Notes: generated from the letters alone by a model not told the origin. A stretch of DNA of 64,000 bases from Glandiceps talaboti (GCF_964340395.1 NC_135560.1:6677598-6741597); one strand, 5' to 3'; shown: positions 34,611 to 52,733, counted from the first letter of the stretch. Numbers and translations: made by a program.

Positions 34611-35954
34611 CGGCATGGCAGTGATAAATGAATGTTTTCCAAGTGTCTGAAAGATTAACGGTCACAGGACTGACCTAGTTTCATGGGACAAAACAAACCC
34701 TAAAGGAGAGTATATATACAGGGGAGTGGAAGGCAGAACCTCATATAACGACTACACTAAATAAACATGATGGAAATATAAGGATATCTGTTTCATGGAC
34801 AGAGAGTGTTAGGGAATCAGAGGACAGTTAATAAATTGTTACCGTAGGCATCAATTATAGTGTATACTGGAATGGATAACCACGATCGAATTATCATCTA
34901 TCAACAGCTTATCTGTCGACATGTAAGGCCATTGATTTAGGAGAGTAATGTGTCATAACGTTATCTATTAAGCCAGCAGATAAGCTACGCGGATAAAATA
35001 ACTTGCATATATCTACATAACATTTACATATTTAAGTGTATTAGGATAATTGTGAAGGATTTGCGGGTGTAACCTTGTTTTGGGAAACTGAACGAAAACA
35101 TTTCAATACTAGTCCTATTCGTTCATATTAACGAACAGGAAATGAGAGAGGGGTAACTTTACTATCTAAGAGTAATGGTTTCTATTACCTTTACTGATAG
35201 CCAGATAAAAACGCATTTCTCGTCAACCGCCGACGACTGCCATTTGTAGTTGGTAAATATGTAATAATAGGGTTAATGGACTGCAACGAATTGTGCTCTC
35301 CAAGAAAACTGAACACCTTTGGCGGGAGTGCACTCAGACGATATGCCGAACGTAATGGACTTCTAAAACTACTGTTTGACAAATCAGAAAATAGTTTGAT
35401 GATGAATACATTAAATATTTAGTACTAATAATACTCAGAACACATTTCAATCGGTGAGCAGCTGTCGGGAGGCATTGTTTAAGCGCTTTGTGTAAAGTAT
35501 CTGGCCGAGTTATACAATTGGATGCTGACTGAGCGCTGTTCACACTTTGAGGAGGAGAAAGTTCACCTTTCGTTGCACTTGTACAAGCTGTGGCAAAAGA
35601 TGTTACACAAATGCATTTAAGTACAAGAGAAGGGATTGTATATTTACACAGCTATTATACGAGTGCAAGAGTTGGATGCCCATATTGACTTTCATGGTGT
35701 TTTCATCCGAACTACTTTTTATTACTCATCCAGGAATAGAATTTCGAATTTTCGACACTACGGGAAAGATCTCCGATCCGTTGTAATAATCGTCAGGAGT
35801 ATCGTGTCAAAAAAGGTAATTTTGTACTTTTAAGTACTCCAAGTCAATCATCTGTTCCGAGTATATATTTGCTTGTATTCAAAACGCTGATGCCCAAGAA
35901 ACAAATCATAAGGTAGCACTTTTAGTTGCTGTTAAATTGCTGCATCAAAATTAC

Positions 35955-35957
<3 letters not shown>
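34610..35957. other. Non-coding, nothing recognised
   Basis: Short open frames near 35190-35830 carry no recognisable motif. Confidence 0.45.

Positions 35958-36015
<58 letters not shown>
35958..36015. repeat. (GT)n microsatellite
   Basis: About 28 GT units. Confidence 0.97.
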
Positions 36016-36017
<2 letters not shown>

Positions 36018-36029
36018 TGGGGGGGGACA

Positions 36030-38952
36030 AAGGGTGTTATTTAGAGATTTCTAAGATTTGATATTTCAATTTGCAGTTGTACAAATGTAGCGAGTTGAAC
36101 TTGTGAATAGAGCTCAATTAGGGTGAAATTTGCCAATAACCTTGTTTAACTACTTAAAATGTTCCAGATAAATGCATACAGTTGTGACACTTAAAGTTAC
36201 AGAAGTTGTAATAATCACCAAGTATTCAGTAAAATGTACACGCCCACTTCTAATACACCGACAAGTGAGCTGCCCTTGAATTGTACGTGAGTGAGTAGTC
36301 GAATTTAGTATTCACAACAAAGCACTCTCATACTTGGAAACATGAATTACAAACAAGGAAACGTCTTGACGATTAAACACAAAATATAAATCGTGCAGTG
36401 CCAGTCACTTCTTAATTACACACCAAAATATAGGATTAAAATTTGTAAAATAAATCAAAACGCGCGGTAAGTTTACAGTCAATGTGAGCGTTTCTAAATA
36501 TAAATCATAGCCCGAAATAGACATCTTTGATAAATAGCGGACTACAGAACCCATTAAAAAATAATCCGATTTAAGAATAAAGGAAAACATTAATCAATCA
36601 TTGAAATATTACTGGCAAAACGATAAAATTTTATAAAAGAGGGTCTCAAAAACTGAAGTGGTCATACAATTCTTCTACGCCTTTCCTTTGGATAATTGGT
36701 TGTTATAATTACTAGTTGACTTTATCTATCAATGCATATCCGCAAATCCCCAGCTCCAGTCTTCTGCATACCCAGCTTTCTTCAGACCAGTTTCTGTTTG
36801 TTCCAATGTTCGTATACAGGGGAAATCAAATTAGAACAAAAGCTCGTAAATCAAAGTAGAAAATTAAAAAGAATCGTAAGAGAGTCATAACTGCTTGTTA
36901 ATTTCCGGTTAAAGTATATATCCGCGTTGTAGATTTCTTTCGTTGGAAACTAATGTAAGATATTTGTAAGTATTTAATAAACTTCAAACATCTGGGAGAA
37001 GTTGGTTCCTGTTTTATAATTTAGATAGTGAAAATTACAGTGTGGTAAACATAAAAACAGGTGAACACTAAGCAATCAAGTGGGCGCCGAAATGACGATT
37101 CATCAAAGCCATCAGATATGAAGTTGTTTAAGATTACGTGGTGTTGCGTGTGACAAACTATAGTAGTAGCACTATCTCTGTCTGCAATTTACTAGTAGTC
37201 ACGGTTTACTCTATCAGCTATCAATATTCCACACTGACTTTATCCTCCCCGTCTAGACTCAAATATGTGCGCAATAAATCTACTCATTTATAAAATCAGA
37301 CATTCAAAATAAAGCTCTACGGTTTCAGTGTAATCTAACGATTACGTTCACTGTGGACAGGATACCATCAATGTATAACTCAGGATGATGAGCCTATCAT
37401 GGCAAAGTTTGCCAGTTTCTAGTTAAACCTGTTCATGTTACTATGGAAACCACGACAGGTGTGAGCTATATATATATATATATATATATATACAGTACAT
37501 TTTAAGTCATGCTGTTGACGCTTTTTATATTGAAATCAAAGATGATGTTTTGTGATCAATTACCATAAATAAATATTTGGATTTTTTGAATAACATGCTG
37601 AAACCCTTGTTTTCGAAATTTAGGTCTGAATGTATATAATAACACTGTTAAAAAAATACGTCACAATATCTGGAGAATGAAAATGACAGAAATGACAGGT
37701 GTTGGACTAGCTGTTACAAATACAGCAAATCGTAATACTAAAATATCTTTCTTTTCGTTGCAATGAGCGTATATGATAACCCCGGTTTCAATTACAAAAG
37801 GTAATACTGTTGGCATATAAACCATGACGTTTATATTTATATTTATGTACTGCACCCAATAACCAATCGTCTTGCAGTGTTACTATTTTGATGACGTAGA
37901 GCTATGCCTTGATTTCCCCGTGTTTCCAATATTATGGGATGTACGCACTGTCAAAGAATAACAACAGTTCAATCCTTTATTTCTGATAATCGTAGACGTG
38001 TAAACCTCATTTATCTGAAGTTTTAAACTAAATATTAACTCTCTATGCTGTTCACTCTCACTCAGTAGCTCACTTTCTAAAATCCCAAAAGTAGATTATG
38101 TATTTGTCATTATGCTACAGTTCAGGAACCATGGTAACCTCAATAACTATAATGATGATATAGTGTACAATTATACAACCTCTCATACACAGTTAGAAAG
38201 ATCGTTTCACCATGATAAAGGTTCTCAAAAGCGGCAAAATATAATATATTATCTATTTGATGTTATAGGCTAGACCAAGTAAAGTGTGAACAGTTAACCA
38301 GCCTTTTTGTGTGTGTGTACCGGTACAGTATGGAGCAGACTCATTTTCACTTTTCAGATATTACTGAACTGTTGAGATTTCTTTACGGTGCAGCATCTTT
38401 TTATCAGACCATGTAAATAGTAGAGCTATAGATTACATGAAAAACAAACCATGTAGGTAATTCAACCAATCAGGAAGCACGCATTAGGACATGTTGCATG
38501 ATAAATAGACTACATTCCCTCTAGATAACGCATCCAATTATTTCTTCACTTCCTAAAATACACTTTAGTTGGCCTGGTTAGTTGGCCTGGTCAAAGAATT
38601 GAGGGGAATTAGTTTTGCAAATCTAATTTAACACTGGATGTCTATGGGGAGAAATCGAACGTCGAAAACCATTAATATCCTGGTTATCGTCTGTCTAGGC
38701 CAATAAGCTTTTGAGCCGATAAATCCACAAATAGGTTTGAGTTACATGCAAAAAACTGTACTTGCAATTTATTTTGTTGACTCGTCTATTGCACAAAACT
38801 TGATTTGTGTGCCTTTTTTGAAAACTAGGCTGAAAATTATGATTTTTGAGAATGCAAAGAATACATGATATCACATTAGTGGTGATTATTATAAAATGAG
38901 TTGATTCTGTTAGGAAAGAGTAAGTTTTTTGTCTCTCGGAAGGTAATGTGAT
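36030..38952. other. 2.9 kb of AT-rich DNA without recognised genes
   Basis: Contains a (TA)12 tract at 37468-37491 and a short tandem TAGTTGGCCTGGT at about 38568-38592. Nothing else is identifiable. Confidence 0.5.
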
Positions 38953-39128
<176 letters not shown>

Positions 39129-39475
39129 GAGACGACATCTCAAAACCCCTGACTCGAAATGAAATTCTGTACACATACTTCTTAAAGTAGTGTCAAAACT
39201 AGTTAAGCATTTAGAGCACCCTATAAATATTAATGAGTCATTTGCATAGTTAATGACTTTCCATAATCAGGCAATATCTTCACAATATTAATGCTTCACA
39301 ATGTTCGTTAGGAATTACAAGTAACATTGTGGATATATGAATGTCATGCCATAATGATGCTATACTATTTGCATAATTAATAATATTTACCAATAACGTG
39401 ATTTATTATTTATGGTTGCTTACAACATTTTACCTTACGTAAGCAAGGGTTATATATTAGGGATGAAAAGTTTGT

Positions 39476-39583
39476 GTGTATGTGTGTCTGTCTATCTATC
39501 TGTCTGTCTGTCAGTCTGTCAGTCAGTCTGTGTGTGTGTGTGTCTGCCTGCCTGCCTGTCTGTCTGTGTCTGTCTTTCTGTGT
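39476..39583. repeat. Degenerate (CTGT/GT/CTGC)n microsatellite
   Basis: Mixed CTGT, CAGT, GTGT and CTGC units. Confidence 0.9.
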
Positions 39584-43148
<3,565 letters not shown>

Positions 43149-43554
43149 ATGTATGCATGTATGTATGTATGTATGTATGTATGTATGTATGTATGTATGT
43201 ATGTATGTATGTACGTATGTACGTACGTACGTATGTATGTATGTATGTATGTATGTATGTATGTATGTATGTATGTATGTATGTATGTATGTATGTATGT
43301 GTATGTATGTATGTATGTATGTATGTATGTATGTATGTACGTACGTATGTATGTACGTATGTATGTATGTATGTATGTATGTATGTATGTATGTATGTAT
43401 GTATGTACCTACGTACGTACGTAAGTAGGTAGGTAGGTAGGCAGGGAGGCAGGCAGGCAGGCATGCAGGCATGCATGCATGAATGTATGTATGTATGTAT
43501 GTATGTATGTATGTATGTATGTAGATAGGTAGGTAGGTAGGTAGGTAGGTAGGT
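43149..43554. repeat. 400-bp (ATGT)n compound array
   Basis: ATGT units with interspersed ACGT variants at about 43212-43232 and 43338-43357, then AGGT and AGGC units (about 43425-43470), ATGC, ATGT again, and a terminal GTAG run. Several mutated unit types have spread as blocks. Confidence 0.97.
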
Positions 43555-44890
43555 GTAGAGCATTCTCATTATATCTGATCTCTAAGTTGACTTAGACTAT
43601 TGAACTCTGTCTGTACTTTCCAAGGTTAACGTGTAATGATAGATGCATCTAATGACACGACATGACAACAAAATTATAAACTGATAATTAGCACTTGTGA
43701 GTCACCTTGAAATTCCTTATTTTTGTCTGATACGCCATAGTGTTTATGACTTGTACATCATTTTGGTTTGGCATGTTATAGTTCCCACTTTGAGCTAACG
43801 TCAACATTAAAAAGTGGAAAGCTATTTTTAAATATAATTTTGCCATTCAAGTAATATTTCTTATATTTGTTCACTTGTAATATTTGTTCATACTTCACAT
43901 TTATGGATGTTTGTTTTCTGTAATAATTTGATCCCATTGCATATTTCTCTAGTGGCTGTTCATATCATACACGTTGAGAAGGTTGCCAATTAATTTTGTG
44001 ATCTATTCATTAACCGTGAGGAAATTTTTTACTCAAAGTACGATAAATTTACAAAACATTTGGTTACACTTGAATCGTGAAAATACTGTTTTCGATTATC
44101 AATCCAATACGACGCGAAGGGGGAATTCTCATAACTGTTACATTAGTGTTGTTCTTTCATGTTGCTGTTGTAAGGCTGTCATTTCAGGTTATGGTGCTCC
44201 GATGCTATCTTCGCAATTATATCATATTAATTAGGCAGGTACTCTCAGAGCAACACAGTAATCATAACCCATTTTATCAATCACCGGCTATTTCTGAATA
44301 TTCATTCACGAATTTAACACATTAGTAGGGGGTCATTGGTTCATTTCCATGCGCGGATCTCATTCCAAGTTCAATTTTTGGAATCAGCAGGGTAGCTGTG
44401 TTTCGATGTCACATATTTAAATAATTAAACACTGAAGTGTTGCCAAAAGAAACATCAGAATGTCACGTGACCTTGGGAAATATCCAGGGCAGTCTGGCAA
44501 TAATCAAGTTGAATCCGTGAACAGAATCCTGAGAGAGAGTCGCTTTCCCTCGAAATAATTTCTTTTTATGGGGAATGTGATGAGTGTACGTACGATCGGC
44601 AGCTGTGCGTCACTGATGTGTGTTATTGATTTCGGTGTTCTAGTTTGACAAAATCAATTGAAAATACTGGTGCAAGTCTCCCGATGAGAAGTGTCATTTA
44701 TCAAGTTAACTCGATGAATTAGCACAGTTGTGGCCGTACCGAACGGTGCCAACGATCACTAAACGTGTCTAGAAACTTTATATTCTCAGTAGATCGTTGA
44801 CATTTTTTGAGTTTTTTTGTATATATTGTTTTTACTGATTGTGAGCTGTAAACTATATATTCTTTGAGGGCTAATACATGAATAATAATA
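43555..44890. other. Non-coding, nothing recognised
   Basis: AT-rich DNA with only short open frames. Confidence 0.45.
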
Positions 44891-45222
44891 AGTTCAGACA
44901 TATCAGACCGTGGAGGAACTGAACCTGTTACAAACAGGGAAAGTAACACCTGAATTGGATTAATAACTCGTGGCACAGTATGTTAGAAGTATAGAGACTC
45001 GTATACGAACAGTGTTATGGTCTCTTTATGTGTACATGCAATGTCTGGGGACCTGGAAATTTATGTAAATTGGCCATAAAACTGTTGTTAACAAATATGG
45101 AATGTAATACTTGTCTCTGTGCTTCCAACATACTGTGCCAAATGTTATTAATCCAATTCAGTTGTTTACATTCCTTGTTCGTAACAGGTTCCGTTCGTCC
45201 ACGGTCTAATGTCCGGAGTTGT
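44891..45222. mobile_element. Foldback element with ~105-bp arms
   Basis: The left arm (44891-45000) contains CAGACCGTGGAGGAACTGAA, CCTGTTACAAACAGG and TGAATTGGATTAATAAC. The right arm (45118-45222) contains their complements GTTATTAATCCAATTCA, CGTAACAGGTTCCGTTCGTC and CACGGTCTAATGTCCGG. Identity is around 80-85%. No open frame is conserved, so it is likely a non-autonomous DNA transposon. Confidence 0.8.
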
Positions 45223-46117
45223 AAGGTAATCAAAGACTCGCGTCAGACTACTGACTCGACCGTGAAGCGAGTATACATTCAAATGAGGATTATACCTCAG
45301 AGCACTATATTATTATGGTCTATGGTCTAAGGGTATACGTACTTTCCAGGTGCATCTGACGAACCGATATATTTTAAAATGCAAGTAACGGCCATTGGAC
45401 CTTAGAATAACCGGGTTTTGAATTAATATATGTACACAGAGACGATACATTGTAGGAAATGAACAAAGTTCAGAGCTTCACAGTTTTTGCCCAAACAATG
45501 ATCAAGCAATTGTTTTAAGAGGTATGATGCGCCTAACTTTTTTTACTTCCCACAATGCCTCGCTCAAATGTACAACAGTCCTCTTCCAAGCTAGGCTTGT
45601 CAATTTCTTATTTTAGGACAGGGAAGGATTCCAGCGAGGTCGTGCATTGCATGATTGGTGAAACGGCTTTGCTGGGCCCCCTTAGGATAAAGAACTGCAG
45701 CTATGATAAAGTCAGCTTCACCTTTGTTCCACCCCAATCAGAAAACAAACTCCACACATGTTTAACCAACAAACAAACTTCACGCATAATCAACCAGACA
45801 GTCTTACAAAATGAACAAATAATCGACTTGGAGAAAAAACAGCAAATAATCAACCAACCAACAAACGAACTTACTGATTATGTAACCAACCATTAATTGA
45901 TAAGCAAACATAATGAAACAAATAATTGAACCCAGAAAAAATACAACTGATAATGAATCTTGAGTGTAACTTAGATTAGCTAATGACATTTTACTACTAT
46001 TTTAACAAATTGAGGAACATTGCACAGACTTGTTATTAAAACCCATATTACACAAAAATGTTTTATTTTTATGCAACACGCCACGCTACAAATGGCAGTC
46101 ATTGTTCTTGTTACGTC
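45223..46117. other. Non-coding, nothing recognised
   Basis: A 113-codon ATG-led frame at 45555-45896 has no domain I recognise and ends in AACCAACC-type low complexity. Its length is compatible with chance. Confidence 0.4.
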
Positions 46118-46236
46118 GACTCTGTCTCTGTCTCTGCCTCTCTCTGTCTTTTTGTCTCTGTTTTCTGTCTGTGTCTCTGTGCCTCTTTCTGTCTGTCTGT
46201 CTGTCTGTCTGTATGTCTGTCTGTCTGTCTGTCTGT

Positions 46237-46309
<73 letters not shown>

Positions 46310-46334
46310 CTCGCTCTCGCTCTCTTTCTCTCCC
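46118..46334. repeat. (CTGT)n(CT)n compound microsatellite
   Basis: TCTCTG variants lead into about 10 CTGT units and then about 40 CT units, with CTCGCT variants at the end. Confidence 0.95.
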
Positions 46335-47642
46335 AGCATGATAACATTATTAGAATACTCAAGATCATTCTAGTAATACAAGGAGAATAAAGAGATCCCT
46401 GGGCCCTTGATAGTATATGCAACATACGACTTGTTATGTCGATAGGTTACATGGCATCATTGCTCTTTGACTTTAAGTTATTAACCTTTACAAATTACCG
46501 GTAATACAGCAATGTCCTGTAATTAGTGTACATAATTCAATGTGTCATTATCCAATCAAACAAGTATCCAATATAATGTTTATCACTAAGTCGCTTATAC
46601 AATTTATATCAAATAAAATCAACTAATGCTATTCTCACTTTCTCATTCCAAACCTATTACAGAACGGAAATTATTCTCAGAAAAGTGACGAGACATGTTG
46701 AGATTAAATATCAAGAATCGCAAATTAAATAATGTTAACATGTTTTTTCAGACACATGTACACGAACATTCATCGACTTGTAGATTAAATACGCTATCTT
46801 TCGCGCCTTTAGTATGATTGACAATCCGTGACAAATTTCGTCCACGTCAGTCGAAACGATGATATTCCATATGTCACGTACTTGGAGACTCCTATATGGC
46901 TTCTTGCTTATAGAGTTTCCAATACAACACGGATTATTTTAAGATGGCGGACAAAAGGAAAACACGTAGATAGAACAAGTACACTACAAACATGTAAGTA
47001 ATCGTCTAGAGAACTACTGACAAACAGACGAGACGCAATGCAATTTTTTACAGCCGTGCCTCAGGCTGGAAGTTAAGTGCAGCAGAACGTTCTGACAAAA
47101 TGAGATTCAATCATGCTTGTAAAGGTTGACGATTCACAGGTTCAGGTTCACGTACGGGCACTGAACATTTAACACCGTTTAGGTAGTCATACAACTCAAA
47201 GGACATTGGCAGAGTTGTAGGGTGGGAGTCTGTGTCTAGTCTAAAATACGTAATGTGACGAAAATGGCAAGTAGTAACTCCCAACATCAAAAGAAGACGG
47301 GACGATTTATGACATCACTAATAACGTCGGTGAAAATATTACAGCATTGATCACAGACATCAAATTCACAGTTTGCCTAGTAGGTGCCTTTGACAATTTA
47401 CGACGTAATTTTGCATCCGTATGGATGATATAGTATATATATTAACACCTTAACCTTTTATGGGCTCTGTTATAATTGAAACAAATAAAAAAATAGCTCT
47501 CCTGTTGAAGATCAGACATACATATGACCCTAGCTGGTATAATTCAACGGTTGACTAGGTCACTATGTTCTTATATCGGCATGTACTCCACAAAGAAAGA
47601 CAATTTATGAAAATGGTGGAATATTTTCCTCATCTTTTCTTA
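46335..47642. other. Non-coding, with a possible YY1-like site
   Basis: AAGATGGCGG at about 46941-46950 matches the ATGGCGG core of YY1/translation-initiator motifs. CAT/GTAAGT about 45 bp later fits a donor splice site, so a short first exon is conceivable, but the frame closes after eight codons. Nothing else is recognised. Confidence 0.25.
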
Positions 47643-47659
47643 TCGTAAGTTAATGATAC

Positions 47660-49710
47660 TTGGAGATTCTGTAGTTGTAGATTTCTCAGTGGTAGTTACA
47701 GATTCTGTAGTTGTTGGTTCCTCAGTGGTAGTTACAGATTCTGTAGTTGTTGGTTCCTCAGTGGTAGTTACAGATTCTGTGGTTGTAGATTCCTCAGAGA
47801 TAGTTACAGATTGTGTAGTTGTAGATTCCTCTGTGGTAGTTACAGATTGTGTAGTTGTACATTCCTCAGTGGTATTTACAGATTCTGTAGTTGTAGATTC
47901 CCCAGTGGTAGTTACAGATTCTGTGGTTGTAGGTTCCTCAGTGGTAGTTACAGATTGTGTAGTTGTACATTCCTCAGTGGTAGTTACAGATTCTGTAGTT
48001 GTAGATTCCTCAGTGGTAGTTACAGATTCTGTAGTTGTAGATTCCTCAGTGGTAGTTACAGATTCTGTAGTTGTTGGTTCCTCAGTGGTAGTTACAGATT
48101 CTGTGGTTGTAGGTTCCTCAGTGGTAGTTACAGATTGTGTAGTTGTACATTCCTCAGTGGTAGTTACAGATTCTGTAGTTGTAGATTCCTCAGTGGTAGT
48201 TACAGATTCTGTAGTTGTTGGTTCCTCAGTGGTAGTTACAGATTCTGTGGTTGTAGATTCCTCAGAGATAGTTACAGATTGTGTAGTTTTACATTCCTCA
48301 GTGGTAGTTACAGATTCTGTGGTTGTAGATTCCTCAGTGGTAGTTACAGATTCTGTAGTTGTTGGTTCCTCAGTGGTAGTTACAGATTGTGTAGTTGTAG
48401 ATTCCTCAGTGGTAGTTACAGATTGTGTAGTTGTAGATTCCTCAGTGGTAGTTGTAGATTCTGTAGTTGTTGGTTCCTCAGTGGTAGTTACATATTGTGT
48501 AGTTGTAGATTCCCTCAGTGGTAGTTACAGATTCTGTGGTTGTAGATTCCTCAGTGGTAGTTACAGATTCTGTAGTTGCAGATTCCTCAGTGGTAGTTAC
48601 AGATTCTGTAGTTGTACATTCCTCAGTGGTAGTTACAGATTCTGTAGTTGTAGATTCCTCAGTGGTAGTTACAGTATCTGTTGTTGTAGATTCCTCAGTG
48701 GTAGTTACAGATTCTGTAGTTGTTGGTTCCTCAGTGGTAGTTACAGTTTCTGTAGTTGTTGGTTCCTCAGTGGTAGTTACAGATTCTGTGGTTGTAGATT
48801 CCCCAGTGGTAGTTACAGATTCTGTGGTTGTAGATTCCTCAGTGGTAGTTACAGATTGTGTAGTTGTAGATTCCCTCAGTGGTAGTTACAGATTCTGTAA
48901 TTGTAGATTCCTCAGTGGTAGTTACAGATTCTGTGGTTGTAGATTCCTCAGTGGTAGTTACAGATTGTGTACTTGTAGATTCGCCAGTGGTAGTTACAAA
49001 TTCTGTGGTTGTTGGTTCCTCAGTGGTAGTTACAGATTCTGTGGTTGTAGATTCCTCAGAGATAGTTACAGATTGTGTAGTTGTACATTCCTCAGTGATA
49101 GTTACAGATTGTGTAGTTTTACATTCCTCAGTCGTAGTTACAGATTCTGTAGTTGTTGGTTCCTCAGTGGTAGTTACAGATTCTGTGGTTGTACATTCCT
49201 CAGAGATAGTTACAGATTCTGTAGTTGTAGATTCCTCAGTGGTAGTTACAGATTCTGTAGTTGTAGATTCCCCAGTGGTAGTTACAGATTCTGTGGTTGT
49301 AGATTCCTCAGTGGTAGTTACAGATTATGTAGTTGTAGATTCCCTCAGTGGTAGTTACAGATTCTGTAGTTGTAGATTCCCTCAGTGGTAGTTACAGATT
49401 ATGTAGTTGTAGATTCCTCAGTGGTAGTTACAGTATCTGTTGTTGTAGATTCCTCAGTGGTAGTTACAGATTGTGTAGTTGTAGATTCCCTCAGTGGTAG
49501 TTACAGATTATGTAGTTGTAGATTCCTCAGTGGTAGTTACAGTATCTGTTGTTGTAGATTCCTCAGTGGTAGTTACAGATTGTGTAGTTGTAGATTCCCT
49601 CAGTGGTAGTTACAGATTATGTAGTTGTAGATTCCTCAGTGGTAGTTACAGTATCTGTTGTTGTAGATTCCTCAGTGGTAGTTACAGATTCTGTAGTTGT
49701 AGATTCTTCA
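47660..49710 (-). repeat. 36-bp minisatellite, mucin-like on the minus strand
   Basis: About 57 units of GTGGTAGTTACAGATTCTGT plus AGTTGTAGATTCCTCA. On the minus strand one frame reads EESTTTESVTTT, with EEP, EEC and QSV variants, the composition of O-glycosylated mucin-like repeats. The stretch 48510-47643 is open in that frame and ends ESPSIINLR followed by a stop. However, six units (near 48511, 48873, 49349, 49379, 49489 and 49598) carry one extra base (GAGGGAATC for GAGGAATC), and after each the next unit gives N-Y-H-stop. The last three form a 109-bp higher-order repeat. No ATG, signal peptide or anchor is seen. It is either a broken mucin-like exon or a plain VNTR. Confidence 0.85.
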
Positions 49711-49721
49711 ATGATAAATAG

Positions 49722-51000
49722 AATTATATGTTTATTGTTCTCTATTAGCACTGACTCGGAATATCCCACAATGCAACGCTGTAATGCTGTAGTGTACATT
49801 TTCGAAATGCGAGTAACATTCATCAATTTGAAGGAAAGAAAGAGATTACCAGTATAAAGGCTGTCTGATTAGAAAAACACTATCTATCACTTCTGTTCAA
49901 TTTATAGAAATATAGTCTTTATTGATAATAAAGTGTAAATAAGAAAACAAAATATCTATCTAGGTTTCTGATAACGAGTGATAAGGTTGCCATAATGTGA
50001 TTTTATACAGTATTAACGCACAGGATACCATAGTAAAAACTGAAGTCGGCTAGATGGGATGGGCGCCCTCTAGTGTCATACATTGGCGTGATAGCCGTTA
50101 CACAGGAACATTTACAAAAAAAGAAGCAACAAAAAAATACTGATTACGTCACAGACCGTAGCTTAAATGCACACTGTACTCTAAATGATGTAAAGCCACA
50201 ACCTTATATACACGGTGATGTATTGGCTTATTTTAATAATCAATGAAAAGTCTGCCATATACATTTCCAGAATGTACTTCGACACTTTGTTGTAACTAGC
50301 AACTGACAAACTGTCAGATCTGTGACATATAAACTTAATTCTCGGATAAAATCCGCCAAAAGTTCATTTCCAAAATTTGATCGATTGATTATTCGCGTCA
50401 GAAGCAAACTGCGTCGTCATAGTAATTTGATTGTTTATCAGAAACGGCATAAAATACTTTTCTGGACTTTTTTCGAATCGATATAAATATATAATAAACT
50501 AGTTCCAATAATGATTGATTTCATTTTTTCTAACTACGGATCGGAGAATATTAGCAAATATATATATTTTAACATTGTCTCAGCGTTATGCCATACATCA
50601 TTCAAGTGCATCAACATACACTATACTATATGAGTTTTCCGGCTAATTTGATCAATTTTATTTGAAGTCTCTCCGGAAAAAAACCTTCAAATGTTTACAT
50701 CTGTGTTTAAACGTCACTGTCATGTATTTTGTGAATTTATGAAAAAGTCAACACTTTAACTTATGTCGGTATGAAAAATTAATGTGTATTTACAATATAT
50801 TTTAAAGTTGTGATATTGATAAATAATGTATAATTCCAAACATTCATTGATCGTCAATCATTTTTCAGAGCATTTTTTTTGTTTATTTTTCATTATGGCA
50901 ATGTCAATGTTTAAGACATATTAATGAAATTGATAACGGAGCGAAACCAACAACCGGAACTAATAATGTAGAAACCGTGACTTCATAAATTGGAATGTGT
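49722..51000. other. Non-coding AT-rich DNA
   Basis: Nothing recognised between the minisatellite and the hammerhead-bearing segment. Confidence 0.5.
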
Positions 51001-51046
51001 ACTGTATAGAAATGTACATGGCTTTTACTGTATAGAAATGTACATG
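51001..51046 (+). repeat. Direct repeat of an exact 20-mer
   Basis: ACTGTATAGAAATGTACATG occurs at 51001-51020 and again at 51027-51046. The second copy ends at the first base of hammerhead stem I. Confidence 0.9.
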
Positions 51047-51086
51047 TGTCTGATGATCGCAATATGCGTGAAACTCCGAGTTACAC
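51046..51086 (+). ncRNA. Hammerhead ribozyme, type I, short stem III
   Basis: CUGAUGA lies at 51050-51056 and GAA at 51070-51072. Stem II is CGCA (51058-51061) with UGCG (51065-51068), loop AUA. Stem III is ACU/AGU around CCG. The triplet is GUU with cleavage predicted after 51082. Stem I is GUGU (51046-51049) with ACAC (51083-51086). The copy at 20.4 kb has UUGU/ACAA, a G-C to U-A compensatory change. Downstream both copies share AAGAAAGAGTTCCAG and then enter a TA array. This is probably a Penelope-like-element terminal ribozyme or a small retrozyme. Confidence 0.82.
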
Positions 51087-51112
51087 CCAAGAAAGAGTTC
51101 CAGTACTACCAA

Positions 51113-52514
<1,402 letters not shown>

Positions 52515-52733
52515 ACACAACACAACGCAATACAACACAACACAACACAGCACAACACAACACAACGCTATACAACACAACACAACACAACACAACACAA
52601 CACAACACAACACAACACAACACAGCACAACACAACACAGCACAACACAACACAGCACAACACAACACAACACAACACAACACAACACAACACAACACAA
52701 CACAACACAGCACAATGCAACGCAACAACACAA
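52515..52733. repeat. (CACAA)n pentanucleotide array
   Basis: About 40 ACAAC/CACAA units with CAGCA and CGCAA variants. Open frames on both strands (TQHN, LCCVV) are artefacts. Confidence 0.97.

Noticed and set aside
45555-45896. 113-codon ATG-led frame as a gene
   Set aside because: No domain or splice support; a frame of this length is expected by chance in 64 kb at this composition.
47653-48885. 410-codon plus-strand open frame in the 36-bp array
   Set aside because: It is the antisense reading of a tandem repeat (V-V-V-D-S pattern) and carries frameshifts between units.
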